From Alphaproteobacteria bacterium (GTDB lineage: Bacteria > Pseudomonadota > Alphaproteobacteria > Caulobacterales > Caulobacteraceae): a stretch of 64,000 nt of DNA. Made by a program: the position numbers and the translations under genes. Of the stretch, positions 8,399 through 16,521 are shown one piece after another (the first letter of the stretch is position 1; every line of letters begins with the position of its first letter). The notes below the pieces were generated by a model. That model was given only the letters and a program-made list of their open reading frames with translations, was not told the DNA's origin and searched no databases. Location: contig JAHJME010000019.1 in the NCBI GenBank assembly GCA_018821435.1, positions 142,732-206,731 on the forward strand. Reading direction: 5' to 3'.

Positions 8399-8802
8399 GC
8401 CGCCGCCATCGCGGCCTGCAACTCGGGCCAGCGGGTGACCAGCATGCCGACGTCGAAGTAGTCGCGCCACACCGCGATCCTGCCGTCGCGGACCTCCCAG
8501 ACGCCCGTCACCGGCAATTCCACCCAGCGGTCGGCCAACCGGTGCCGGTCCAGGCGCTCCATGAACACCACCGACCCATTCACGGCGAAGCGCGTGATGA
8601 CGAACTGGTTCTCGATCACGGGCGCGAAGAACGGCTCCAGCACCGCGCGCACCGCCGCCGGCCCGCGCACCTTGGCCATGGGGATGTTCTCGTACTCGCA
8701 GTCGTCGGCCACCAGCGGCATGGCGGCGTCATAGTTCTTGGTCTCCATCGCGCGCATGAACGCCTTGACCGTGTCGAGCGGGGAAAGGGCGGGGTCGGAC
8801 AT
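8395..8802 (-). CDS. Limonene-1,2-epoxide hydrolase-like / NTF2-fold protein
   Basis: A 135-residue SnoaL/NTF2-fold protein. It matches the limonene-1,2-epoxide hydrolase branch, with FMERLDR and VWRDYFDVG. In that enzyme the catalytic Arg and Asp lie in an R-x-D motif (here R-L-D) and a second Asp in the W-R-D-Y-F-D motif, and both are present. This suggests epoxide hydrolysis, but substrate and activity are inferred; related NTF2-fold proteins are isomerases or non-enzymatic. It is transcribed alone. Confidence 0.75.
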   Translation of the reverse strand: MSDPALSPLDTVKAFMRAMETKNYDAAMPLVADDCEYENIPMAKVRGPAAVRAVLEPFFAPVIENQFVITRFAVNGSVVFMERLDRHRLADRWVELPVTGVWEVRDGRIAVWRDYFDVGMLVTRWPELQAAMAAA

Positions 8803-8893
8803 CGGGGGGCTCCTGCCGGGGTTCGTGACCCCCGCACGCTAGGCCTGCGTCCAGCGCCCCGCGATTACCTCCGAGGTCATGCGGCGGCGCGGC

Positions 8894-9001
8894 CTAGAAC
8901 CAGGCCAGCAGCACCGCCGAGGCCCCCGCGAGCACGACGCTGCCCGCCAGCAAGACCCGCGCCCAGGCGGCCGAACGATCGATTTGGGGTCCAGCGGCCA
9001 T
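8894..9001 (-). CDS. Small single-span membrane protein, 35 residues
   Basis: A short frame on the minus strand, ATG at 9001 to TAG at 8894-8896. It encodes a polar start (MAAGPQIDRSAAWAR) and then one hydrophobic helix of about 20 residues ending in Trp-Phe. A strong ribosome-binding site, GGAGG, sits six bases before the ATG, which is the main support beyond the hydrophobic pattern. It lies alone between the LEH-like gene and the LuxR-type gene. I do not recognise a family. Small proteins of this shape often modulate a larger membrane complex, but that is only a possibility. Confidence 0.6.
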   Translation of the reverse strand: MAAGPQIDRSAAWARVLLAGSVVLAGASAVLLAWF

Positions 9002-9150
9002 GACGCGCCTCCAAGCAATGGATCAGGCGTCAAAGGTGGCGGGGGCTGCCTGAACGGTGGCTGAAGGGCGCATTCGCGGGTCGTTAGGGTTCGCCGACGA
9101 CGATGTACCGGTGCGTCGCGGCTTGCTGACAGCGGGCGCGGCGGCGCCTA

Positions 9151-9540
9151 TCAGCGACGATGGTGGTCGCCGACCATGTCCGAGAGCGCCGCCCGGGCCG
9201 CCTTGCGCGTCGGGACCTCCAGCGCGCGCAGGATTTGCGAAATGTGGTTGCGGACGGTGAAATGGGAAATGGCCAGCCGGCGACCGATTTCCTTGTTCGA
9301 CAGGTTCGTCATCAGCAGCGGCAGGATGGCGGCCTGGCGCTGGGTGAGCGGCGGCAAGGCGCGTGGCGGGGTCGCGTCGTCGGTCATGAGCGCCTGGAGC
9401 CCGGCGGGCAGCGACACGCGACGCAGCGCGCCGTCCGGCAGGATCGCCCGGAGTTTCTCCAACGTCCCCAGGTCCTCCGGGTCGATGATGGCGACCAGGG
9501 CCATGCGGGCGTTCGTCGGGATGGCGGGCGCGATGGTCAT
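9151..9540 (-). CDS. LuxR/NarL-type HTH transcriptional regulator
   Basis: A 129-residue protein with a C-terminal GerE/LuxR DNA-binding domain: LTQRQAAILPLLMTNLSNKEIGRRLAISHFTVRNHISQIL, shown in the family's normal order (LTxRE-like start, SNKEIA-like turn, TVRNHISxIL recognition helix). The N-terminal 60 residues look like the second half of a receiver (ALVAIIDPEDLGTLEKLRAILP) but lack a full phosphorylation site, so it is probably not a canonical response regulator. It is divergent from the LytS/LytTR pair, with a 107-base gap, and may belong to the same regulatory unit. Confidence 0.85.
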   Translation of the reverse strand: MTIAPAIPTNARMALVAIIDPEDLGTLEKLRAILPDGALRRVSLPAGLQALMTDDATPPRALPPLTQRQAAILPLLMTNLSNKEIGRRLAISHFTVRNHISQILRALEVPTRKAARAALSDMVGDHHRR

Positions 9541-9647
9541 GCCGGGGCAAGCTAGCGCCCAGACCGCCGACGCCTCATGGCCGATCCTGCCAGCCGCGAC
9601 GAGGGGCCAATGAACCGTCCGGAATTTCTGCCAATGGCGATGTCGGC

Positions 9648-10760
9648 ATGACGAACGGCGTGACCCCGAGACCGGCGCGGGTGGAACCCCAGCGGGACAC
9701 GGACGGGTCGTTCCGCCGTCCGCTACAGATCGCGACCCTGCGCCTGGGCGCGGTCTTCTGGCCGGTGATGTTCGTGGCGGACTGCCTGCTGGCCGTCATG
9801 ATGGGGGTGAATCCCCTGGAGCTGGCCGGATTCAAGCTGGTCCTCTACGGCCTCTCCGCCCTGATCACCTTCGGCATGTCGATGCTGCTGTTCCGCGCGC
9901 GCGGCCTCTCGTTCCAGCAGAAGGCGGTGGCCTGCATCCTGCTGGGCTGCGTAGGCGCGCCGCTGTTCGGCCTGATCGATTTCGCGACCGCGGTGATCTG
10001 CGCCTACCCGCGGCCGGTCGCCTACGACCCCGTCAACGGCGGGTACGCCCTGATCTTCGGGGGGTCGATCTTCTTCGCCTGGTCGTGCCTGTTCGTGGCG
10101 ATGCTCTACAGTTTCGAGGTCGTCGATCGCGAGCGCCGGCTGGCAGCCGCGCGCGAGGAGGCGCTGGCGGCGCAGATGCGCGCGCTGCGCTATCAGGTGA
10201 ACCCGCACTTCCTGTTCAACACGCTGAATTCCATCGGCGGGCTGATCGAGGAAGGGGCCGGCGGCCGCGCCGAGCGCATGGTGCTGTCGCTCTCGACCTT
10301 CCTGCGCACGACCCTGACCCTGGACCCGCTGCAGGACGTTCCCCTGGCGCAGGAACTGGCGCTGCAGACCGAGTACCTGGAGATCGAGCGCGAGCGGTTC
10401 TCCGACCGCATGGTGCTGGACATCGACGTGCCGGACGACGCGATGAGCGCCCTGGTCCCCAGCCTGATCCTGCAGCCGCTGGTCGAGAACGCGGTGAAGC
10501 ACGGCGTCGGCGCCACCGCCGGCCGGGTGGAAATCCTCCTGCGGGCCCGCCGCGTTATCGATCACCTGCACCTGACGATCGAGAACGACATGCCGCTGCA
10601 CGCGGCGCTGACCCTGTCGACCGCCGGCACGGGCATCGGCCTGCGGAACGTCGCCGAGCGACTGCACGCCCGCTTCCGGGGCGACGGGTACTTCACGTCG
10701 GGACCCATCGAGCACGGACGCTATCGGGCGTCGATCATCCTGCCGCTGAGGCTGGCGTGA
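9648..10760 (+). CDS. LytS/AlgZ-type membrane sensor histidine kinase
   Basis: A 370-residue protein with about four N-terminal membrane helices (residues about 25-165) and no obvious periplasmic sensor domain, followed by a short coiled coil. The His_kinase (LytS) domain is marked by LRYQVNPHFLFNTLNSIGGL, with phospho-acceptor His, and by the ATPase N-box LQPLVENAVKHGVG and G-box GTGIGLRNVAERL. These kinases phosphorylate LytTR regulators; such a gene follows immediately with a four-base overlap (GTGA). Signal unknown. Confidence 0.95.
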   Translation: MTNGVTPRPARVEPQRDTDGSFRRPLQIATLRLGAVFWPVMFVADCLLAVMMGVNPLELAGFKLVLYGLSALITFGMSMLLFRARGLSFQQKAVACILLGCVGAPLFGLIDFATAVICAYPRPVAYDPVNGGYALIFGGSIFFAWSCLFVAMLYSFEVVDRERRLAAAREEALAAQMRALRYQVNPHFLFNTLNSIGGLIEEGAGGRAERMVLSLSTFLRTTLTLDPLQDVPLAQELALQTEYLEIERERFSDRMVLDIDVPDDAMSALVPSLILQPLVENAVKHGVGATAGRVEILLRARRVIDHLHLTIENDMPLHAALTLSTAGTGIGLRNVAERLHARFRGDGYFTSGPIEHGRYRASIILPLRLA

Positions 10761-11533
10761 GCGGCCTGTCCGTCCTGGTGGTCGACGACGAGCCGCTGGC
10801 CCGGCGCCGCACGATCCGCCTGGTCAACCAGATCGAGGGCGTGGGACGGATCATGGAGGCCGGGGATTTCGCCCAGGCCTGCAGCATGGTCGACGCCGCC
10901 TGCCCCGACATCCTGCTACTGGACATCCAGCTGCCGGGCGGCAGTGGCTTCGAGGTGCTGGAGCGCGTGGCCCAGACCCCGCCGGCCGTCATCTTCGTCA
11001 CCGCCTTCGACCAGCATGCGCTGCGGGCCTTCGAGGCGAACGCGGTGGACTATGTGACCAAGCCCATCGAGCCGGGCCGCTTCCGCGCGGCGATGGCGCG
11101 GGCCCGGGAGCTGGTGACGATGCACTCGCGCGCCGAGCGGATCGTCGAGTTGCAAGAGACCGTCGCTTCGCTGCGGAGCGCGCTGAACGACAAGGCCCGG
11201 ACGGCGACCGATTTCTGGGTCCGGACCCAGGGCGAGCACCTGCGCGTCGCGTCCGAGGCGATCGTTCGCTTCGAGGCCGACCGGGACTATGTCCGCATCC
11301 ACGTTCCGGGCGCCCACTACCTCTATCGCGAGAGCCTGGCGTCGCTGGAACAGCGGCTGGACCCAGCGGAGTTCGTCCGCATCCATCGCGGCGCCATCGT
11401 GCGCCGGCGCGCCATCGTCCGCGTCAGGTCGGGTCCCTTCGCGGCGTTGATCGCCGTGCTGGCCGACGGCTCCGAGGTTCGGGTCGGGCGCACCTACGAG
11501 CCGCAGATGCGCGCCGTCCTGGGCCGGAGCTAA
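10757..11533 (+). CDS. LytTR-family response regulator
   Basis: A 258-residue protein starting at GTG 10757, which overlaps the kinase stop. The receiver (about residues 3-115) has the acidic pair in LVVDDEP, phospho-acceptor Asp in ILLLDIQLPGGSGFE, the conserved Thr in FVTAFD and Lys in DYVTKPI. A helical linker is followed by a LytTR DNA-binding domain (about 155-258) with FEADRDYVRIHV, FVRIHRGAIV and the closing GRTYEPQMRA. It forms a two-component pair with the upstream kinase; its targets may include the nearby LuxR-type or PEP-CTERM genes, which is inference. Confidence 0.95.
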   Translation: MSGLSVLVVDDEPLARRRTIRLVNQIEGVGRIMEAGDFAQACSMVDAACPDILLLDIQLPGGSGFEVLERVAQTPPAVIFVTAFDQHALRAFEANAVDYVTKPIEPGRFRAAMARARELVTMHSRAERIVELQETVASLRSALNDKARTATDFWVRTQGEHLRVASEAIVRFEADRDYVRIHVPGAHYLYRESLASLEQRLDPAEFVRIHRGAIVRRRAIVRVRSGPFAALIAVLADGSEVRVGRTYEPQMRAVLGRS

Positions 11534-11659
11534 GCGGCGACGCCGAGGGCGAGGCCCCGACGGATCGCCTGAAAGATACCGGTACACCGGCGGGCATTGT
11601 CCCCGAACAGCTCGCAAGCAACCCTGCGGTCTCACCATTGTAGAGTTTGAGGTCCGCGT

Positions 11660-12295
11660 ATGAAAACGACGTTCGCCCTGGCCGGGACGCTTGCCCTGCT
11701 GTCCCTTCCGTCCGCCGCATCGGCCGCAACGACCTTCGATCTCGAGGGGATCGACGCGGGCGTCTATGAGGGCTCGCTGATCGTGAACGACGGCGACCTG
11801 TCCATGACGATCACGGCCGAGGGTGCGAACTACCTCACCGTTCTCGATATCGGGGTCGCTCAACTGGGGCAAAGGTCGGTCTACGCGAACCTCTTCAACC
11901 CCGCCGATACCGACGCCTTCGTGCCCATGCGATTCTCGTTCAACCAGCTGATCAGCTCGATCACCTTCAACTTCGGCGACGGGGGCGGCGAGGACGATGG
12001 CGTGGTCAGCATCGCGGCATATACCGCCGCCGGCGTCCTGCTGGGCACGGCTACCGAGATCTTCCCGGAGGACTTCGCGGAGGCCAAGTCGCTGACGCTC
12101 GATTTCGTGGGCGCGAGCTATTTCATCGCCTCGACGAGTGCGCCGTACAATGCCCACAGCCTCGGCTTCGACGTCAGCGCGGTTCAGACGGTCGGCGTGC
12201 CCGAGCCGGCGACCTGGGCGCTGATGATCGCGGGCTTCGGCCTGACGGGTCTGGCGCTGCGTCGTCGCCAGGCGAGCGTCGAAGCGTGCGCCTGA
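11660..12295 (+). CDS. Secreted PEP-CTERM sorting-domain protein
   Basis: A 211-residue exported protein. The signal peptide is MKTTFALAGTLALLSLPSAASA (cleavage near residue 22), followed by a beta-rich body. Near the C-terminus is a sorting signal of the Pro-Glu-Pro type: PEPATWALMIAGFGLTGLAL then RRR. Proteins with this tail are processed by exosortase and linked to exopolysaccharide export. Nine residues follow the Arg cluster, slightly longer than usual. No exosortase gene is in the window. The leader (11534-11659) shows no promoter I trust. Confidence 0.9.
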   Translation: MKTTFALAGTLALLSLPSAASAATTFDLEGIDAGVYEGSLIVNDGDLSMTITAEGANYLTVLDIGVAQLGQRSVYANLFNPADTDAFVPMRFSFNQLISSITFNFGDGGGEDDGVVSIAAYTAAGVLLGTATEIFPEDFAEAKSLTLDFVGASYFIASTSAPYNAHSLGFDVSAVQTVGVPEPATWALMIAGFGLTGLALRRRQASVEACA

Positions 12296-13122
12296 CAGCC
12301 GCCGTCGCCCTGGTCCTGACCACGATCCCGGCGACGGCGCTGGCCGCCACCTGCGAGGAGAGCTTCGTGAAGCGCGGCAGCGCGCTGACCGGGCTCAACT
12401 TCACCGCCCAGGTCGCCGTGCCCGACCTGACGCCGGCCAGCGCCGTCGGCCAGATGCGGGGCGTGGCGATCAAGGGCAAGTACGACGTCATCCTGGAGGA
12501 GGCCGACGCCGGCAGTCTGCTGATCGAACAGCCCGCCGCCGGGGCCAACCGCGCCTTCCCGATCATCGTCACCGCCGTCCAGGCGGGCGGCGCCGGGACG
12601 GTGAAGATGGAGGTCAAGCTGCCCGCCGGCATGGTCGCCCCCGCCGAGGGGGTCCGGACCGAAGTCTGCGGCATGCTGGCCCAGCTCAAGGGCGGCCGCG
12701 CCGGCCTGGCGCTGGCGTCCCAGGGGATGGGCGCGACGGGGACCTCGACGCCGACCCGTATCGATGCGGTGACCCTCTCCCAGCAGTTCGCCCGCGAGGC
12801 CGTCAAGAACGACGCCCTGCTGCCGCTGCGCTACAAGGGCAAGGCGTTCAGCGTCTGGGGCGCGGTCAACCACGTGATGAAGGACGGGGAGTATTTCCGC
12901 GTGGCGTTCGACACGCCCGACGCGCGGGACCGGGCGATCCGCCTGGATGCGCCCGGCGACGCGGGCTTCATGGTCAACATCAGCTGTCTGATGGCCAAGG
13001 GCCAGAACGCCTATGCGCTGACCCTGAAGGCCAGGAGCCTGATCCGCCTGACCGGGACGTTCTACGAGTACGACACGTTCAAGCGAACGGTCTGGCTGAA
13101 CGAGTGCCGGCCGGCGAGCTAG
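12286..13122 (+). CDS. Secreted protein with a tRNA_anti-like (OB-fold) C-terminal region
   Basis: A 278-residue protein from a GTG at 12286 that overlaps the PEP-CTERM stop by ten bases, so it is probably translated with it. A signal peptide (MRLTAAVALVLTTIPATALAA) is followed by an unfamiliar Cys-containing domain. The segment from about residue 165 (LSQQFAREAVKNDALLPLRYKGKAFSVWG, in order) resembles the tRNA_anti-like OB-fold family found in secreted bacterial proteins. Four or five Cys in the mature protein could form disulfides. The function is unknown. Confidence 0.75.
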   Translation: MRLTAAVALVLTTIPATALAATCEESFVKRGSALTGLNFTAQVAVPDLTPASAVGQMRGVAIKGKYDVILEEADAGSLLIEQPAAGANRAFPIIVTAVQAGGAGTVKMEVKLPAGMVAPAEGVRTEVCGMLAQLKGGRAGLALASQGMGATGTSTPTRIDAVTLSQQFAREAVKNDALLPLRYKGKAFSVWGAVNHVMKDGEYFRVAFDTPDARDRAIRLDAPGDAGFMVNISCLMAKGQNAYALTLKARSLIRLTGTFYEYDTFKRTVWLNECRPAS

Positions 13123-13132
13123 CCGCCCGCCC

Positions 13133-14782
13133 TCAGACTTCCTTCAGGCCCGACACGCCCTTGCCGTCAGGGGTCGCCACGAACGTCTTCACCACCCGGG
13201 TGGTGAAGTCCTTCGCCACGATGGTCGACACCGCGACGAGCTCGCCCTTGGCCTGCTCGCGGGTGAGGGTCAGCAGGACGAAGCCGTTCGACACCTGGTC
13301 GTTGAACAGGACTTCCTTGTTGGCCTTGGCGATCAGGTCGCCGGCGTTGATGCCGGGCGACAGCTCGCCGCCGCCGGGGCTGGTGATGCCGCTGGTCCCG
13401 AACTCGCAGGCGACGCGCTTGCCGGCGGCGTCGTGCAACTCGTTGGCCCAGAACGAGTGGCTGTCGCCGCTGACCACGATGGGCCGGGCGTCCGCCGCCT
13501 TGAACACGTCGTACAGCCGCTCGCGGTCGGCGGGATAGCCGTCCCACATGTCCATCCCCGCCGGCAGCCCCAGGGCGGCGCCGGCCTCGTAGCGGGCGAC
13601 GCGGTTCTGCGCCTTGGCCGGGATGGCGGCGTACTGCTCCGGCGTCAGCTCCTTCTTGGGGCTGGGCAGCATGACGCGGGCCATGACCACCTCGTTGCCG
13701 ATCACCTGCCAGGCGTGGCCGGCCTTCACGGAGCGGCTGAGCTCGGCGCCGATCCAGGCCTCCTGCTTCGGGCCCATCATCCGGCGCCTGGGGTCGGCCA
13801 GTTTGGCCTTGAGCGCGGTGAGGTCGCGCTTGCCGTCCACCTCCGGGGCGTCGCCGTCCAGGGTGGCCTGGCTGTCGCGGGCGGTCAGACGGGTTTCCAC
13901 CATGATCAGGCTGGCCAGGTCGCCGAAGTCGAAGCTGCGCATGGCGGCGTCGGCCAGACTGCCGCCTGCCTTCGGCTCGCGGATCGGCATCCACTCGAAA
14001 TAGGCCTTGAGCGCGGCGGCCTTGCGGACCGTCCAGTCGCCTTCGGTCGCGGGCGTGTGGTTCTGCGCGCCGGTCATGTAGCTGTCGTTGGCGGTCTCGT
14101 GGTCGTCCCAGACCACGATCCAGGGTGCGCGGGCGTGGGCCGCCTGAGCGGCCGGATCGCCCTTGTACTGGGCGTGGCGGCGGCGGTAGTCGGCCAGGGT
14201 CAGGATTTCGTGCGGCGGGTCGTGCGGCCGCTCGGCCGCCACGGCCGAGTCCATGCCGTAGGTCTTGGGGCCGCCGTACTCGTAGATGTAGTCGCCCAGG
14301 TGCAGGACCACGTCCACCCGCGGCAAGTCCGCGATGGCCTGGTAGGCGTTGAAGTAGCCGTTCGGGTAGAGCGTGCAGGACGCCACCGCCAGCACCACGT
14401 CCTTCACCGGGCCGGCCGGCAGGGTGCGCGTGCGGCCCATGGGCGAGGTCACGCCCGCCGCGGCGAATTCGTAGGTATAGGCCCGGCCGGCGTCGAGGCC
14501 CGTGACGTCCACCTTGATCGTGTAGTCGCGCGCCGGCCCGGTGGTCCCCGACCCGCTCTTGGCCCCGCCCGCGCGGCGGTCGATGGGGTTCAGCTTCCAG
14601 GTATAGGCGATGTCGGCGCCGGGGGTGTCCGGGGTCAGCCGGGTCCACAGCACCACCCGGTCCTGTCGCGGGTCGCCCGAGGCGACGCCGTGCTTGAACG
14701 CAACCGTGGAGCTTTGCGCCGCCGCGGGCGTTGCCGCTCCGAGGCCGAGCAGGGCCAGGGCTTTCCGCCGGTCGATCTTCAT
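13133..14782 (-). CDS. phoD: PhoD-like alkaline phosphatase/phosphodiesterase, Tat-exported
   Basis: A 549-residue protein. PhoD enzymes are Ca/Fe-dependent phosphodiesterases/phosphatases in the periplasm. The N-terminus MKIDRRKALALLGLG carries a twin-arginine signal ending near an A-x-A site (residue about 22). A fibronectin-like N-terminal domain (FKHGVASGDPRQDRVVLWTRL) precedes the catalytic domain with VVLHLGDYIYEYGG, the metal-binding WDDHETANDSY and VVSGDSHSFWANEL. I chose the ATG at 14782 because it puts the Tat motif at the start; the frame is open further upstream but that part overlaps the divergent EncFtn gene. Phosphate starvation control is plausible but no Pho box was identified. 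Confidence 0.92.
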   Translation of the reverse strand: MKIDRRKALALLGLGAATPAAAQSSTVAFKHGVASGDPRQDRVVLWTRLTPDTPGADIAYTWKLNPIDRRAGGAKSGSGTTGPARDYTIKVDVTGLDAGRAYTYEFAAAGVTSPMGRTRTLPAGPVKDVVLAVASCTLYPNGYFNAYQAIADLPRVDVVLHLGDYIYEYGGPKTYGMDSAVAAERPHDPPHEILTLADYRRRHAQYKGDPAAQAAHARAPWIVVWDDHETANDSYMTGAQNHTPATEGDWTVRKAAALKAYFEWMPIREPKAGGSLADAAMRSFDFGDLASLIMVETRLTARDSQATLDGDAPEVDGKRDLTALKAKLADPRRRMMGPKQEAWIGAELSRSVKAGHAWQVIGNEVVMARVMLPSPKKELTPEQYAAIPAKAQNRVARYEAGAALGLPAGMDMWDGYPADRERLYDVFKAADARPIVVSGDSHSFWANELHDAAGKRVACEFGTSGITSPGGGELSPGINAGDLIAKANKEVLFNDQVSNGFVLLTLTREQAKGELVAVSTIVAKDFTTRVVKTFVATPDGKGVSGLKEV

Positions 14783-14845
14783 GGTCGTCTTCCCCGCGCC
14801 GCCGCCTTGATATGACCGCGCCATACCACAGGAGCATGACACCGA

Positions 14846-15154
14846 ATGTCCAGCGAAGCCCTCCACGTCGCCCGCGAAAAGCTGAGCCGCAAGACCTTGG
14901 ACATGCACTACGCCATCACCTCGCTGATGGAGGAGTTCGAGGCGGTGGACTGGTATCGCCAGCGGGCCGACGACACCGAGGATCCCGAGCTGAAGAAAAT
15001 CCTGCTGCACAACGCCCGCGAAGAGCTGGAGCATGCGGCGATGGTGCTGGAGTGGATGCGGCGCAACGACGGCGAGGTGAACGAGCAACTCACCGAATAT
15101 CTGTTCAAGAAGGGCTCCATCACCGGACACGAGGAAGAGGCCACGGGGAAGTAG
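14846..15154 (+). CDS. Encapsulated-ferritin-like (EncFtn) ferroxidase, without encapsulin partner nearby
   Basis: A 102-residue four-helix-forming protein. It closely resembles Rhodospirillum rubrum EncFtn: MEEFEAVDWYRQRADDTEDPEL (given in two parts here, about residues 28-49) and EELEHAAMVLEWMRRND. The iron-site residues correspond to Glu32, Trp36, Glu60 and His63, all present. EncFtn forms a ring-shaped decamer that oxidises Fe(II) and is normally packed in an encapsulin shell through a C-terminal targeting peptide. Here the chain ends GHEEEATGK with no such peptide, and the neighbours are phoD and rluD. AGGAG lies about 11 bases before the ATG. The family call is strong; whether a shell is used is unknown. 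Confidence 0.88.
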   Translation: MSSEALHVAREKLSRKTLDMHYAITSLMEEFEAVDWYRQRADDTEDPELKKILLHNAREELEHAAMVLEWMRRNDGEVNEQLTEYLFKKGSITGHEEEATGK

Positions 15155-15173
15155 GCTGTGCTATCGGGCAGGC

Positions 15174-16181
15174 ATGACGTTTCCGCCGACTGAACCCGAA
15201 GCGCTGGACGCCGACGACGCCGACGAGGTCTTCGGCCTGCGCGTCGTGACTCTGGAGGCCGGCGGCCGGGTGGACAAGGCGCTGGCCGCGGCCCTGCCCG
15301 AGTTCAGCCGCGCCCGCCTGCAGGCGCTGATCGCCGAGGGCCGGGTCAGCCGCGATGGCGCCCCCCTCACCGACGGCTCGGCCAAGGCCGTCGCCGGCGA
15401 CTACCGGGTGGAGATTCCACCGCCCACCGCCGCCCTGCCGCAGCCCGAGAACATCCCGCTGGTGGTGCTGTTCGAGGACGAGCACCTGATCGTCATCGAC
15501 AAGCCGCCGGGCATCGCCATGCACCCCGCCCCGGGCAGCGAGAGCGGCACCCTGGTCAACGCCCTGCTTCACCACTGCGGCGACAGCCTGTCGGGCATCG
15601 GCGGGGTGGCGCGGCCGGGGATCGTGCATCGGATCGACAAGGAAACCTCCGGCGTGGTGGTTGTCGCCAAGACCGACGCCGCCCATCAGGGGCTGTCGGC
15701 GCTGTTCGCCGCGCACGACATCGACCGGATGTACGTGGCCCTGACCCGGGGCGCGCCGTCGCCGATCACCGGGACCATCGAGGGCGCCATCGGCCGCTCG
15801 ACCAACGACCGCAAGAAGATGGCGATGGTGAAGACCGGCGGCCGCCACGCCATCACCCACTACACGGTGACCAAGACCTTCGGGCCGGTGGAGAAGCCGC
15901 TGGCCGGCAAGGTGGCCTGCCGCCTGGAAACCGGCCGCACCCACCAGATCCGCGTGCACCTGGCCAGCAAGGGATCGCCCTGCCTGGGGGACCCCGTCTA
16001 CGGCTCGGGCTCGCCCGCCCAGCCGGTGAAGGACGCCATCGCCGCCGTGGGCCTGAAGCGCCAAGCGCTGCACGCCGCCGTGCTGGGGTTCGTCCACCCG
16101 ATCACGGGGGAGGCCGTGCGGTTCGAAAGCCCACTGCCGGAGGATATGGCGCGGCTGGAAGCGTTGTTGGGGAAGCTGTAG
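15174..16181 (+). CDS. rluD: RluD-type 23S rRNA pseudouridine synthase
   Basis: A 335-residue enzyme isomerising uridine to pseudouridine in RNA. An S4 RNA-binding domain (about residues 30-80: RVDKALAAALPEFSRARLQALI) precedes the RsuA/RluA catalytic domain with the catalytic Asp in GIVHRIDKETSGVVVVAK, plus VIDKPPGIAMHP and LETGRTHQIRVHLA. This S4-plus-catalytic layout fits the RluD branch (helix 69 uridines) rather than RluA, but the exact target is inferred. It starts 19 bases after the EncFtn stop and is probably co-transcribed. Confidence 0.92.
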   Translation: MTFPPTEPEALDADDADEVFGLRVVTLEAGGRVDKALAAALPEFSRARLQALIAEGRVSRDGAPLTDGSAKAVAGDYRVEIPPPTAALPQPENIPLVVLFEDEHLIVIDKPPGIAMHPAPGSESGTLVNALLHHCGDSLSGIGGVARPGIVHRIDKETSGVVVVAKTDAAHQGLSALFAAHDIDRMYVALTRGAPSPITGTIEGAIGRSTNDRKKMAMVKTGGRHAITHYTVTKTFGPVEKPLAGKVACRLETGRTHQIRVHLASKGSPCLGDPVYGSGSPAQPVKDAIAAVGLKRQALHAAVLGFVHPITGEAVRFESPLPEDMARLEALLGKL

Positions 16182-16309
16182 GCGCCTGATCCGGGGCCGG
16201 AACAATTCGTTCGATCTTGAAGTTTCTCAGCGAAAGGACGCGTTGAATGTCCGGGTCCAGACAACACCCGTCGCCCGTCACACCCTTTGGTATGAGAGAT
16301 TTCCTGCGG

Positions 16310-16328
16310 GCGATGTGAGAAACATCGC
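16310..16328 (+). repeat. Short perfect hairpin downstream of rluD
   Basis: GCGATGT (16310-16316) and ACATCGC (16322-16328) form a 7-bp stem with a 5-base loop. No T-run follows, so it is a weak candidate for an rluD transcript end or an operator upstream of rpoH. Confidence 0.35.
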
Positions 16329-16401
16329 CTTGTTGGCGCCACGGTCGGCGCTTAGAAAGACCCACTAGAGAAGTCGGACATTCGAGCCGCCTCCCAGCGA
16401 C

Positions 16402-16430
16402 CTTACGCAAGCGCCACCGCATACCTATCT
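16402..16430 (+). promoter_or_regulatory. Candidate heat-shock (sigma-32) promoter of rpoH
   Basis: CTTA (16402-16405), an 18-base spacer and CCTATCT (16424-16430) match the alphaproteobacterial RpoH consensus (CTTG, 17-18 bases, CYTATNT) except for the final base of the -35 element. It lies 91 bases before the rpoH ATG, in the roughly 340-base gap after rluD (16182-16521), which is otherwise without a gene. Autoregulation of rpoH through its own promoter is known in Caulobacter, so the match is biologically sensible. Confidence 0.5.
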
Positions 16431-16521
16431 ATAGGGACAAGGGGGCCACGGAGGTCGAAGCGCGCTGGTTCTAACTGGGGCGCGCGCTGCTCGAAGTCCC
16501 GGAGAGATAAGGGGTTAGACC

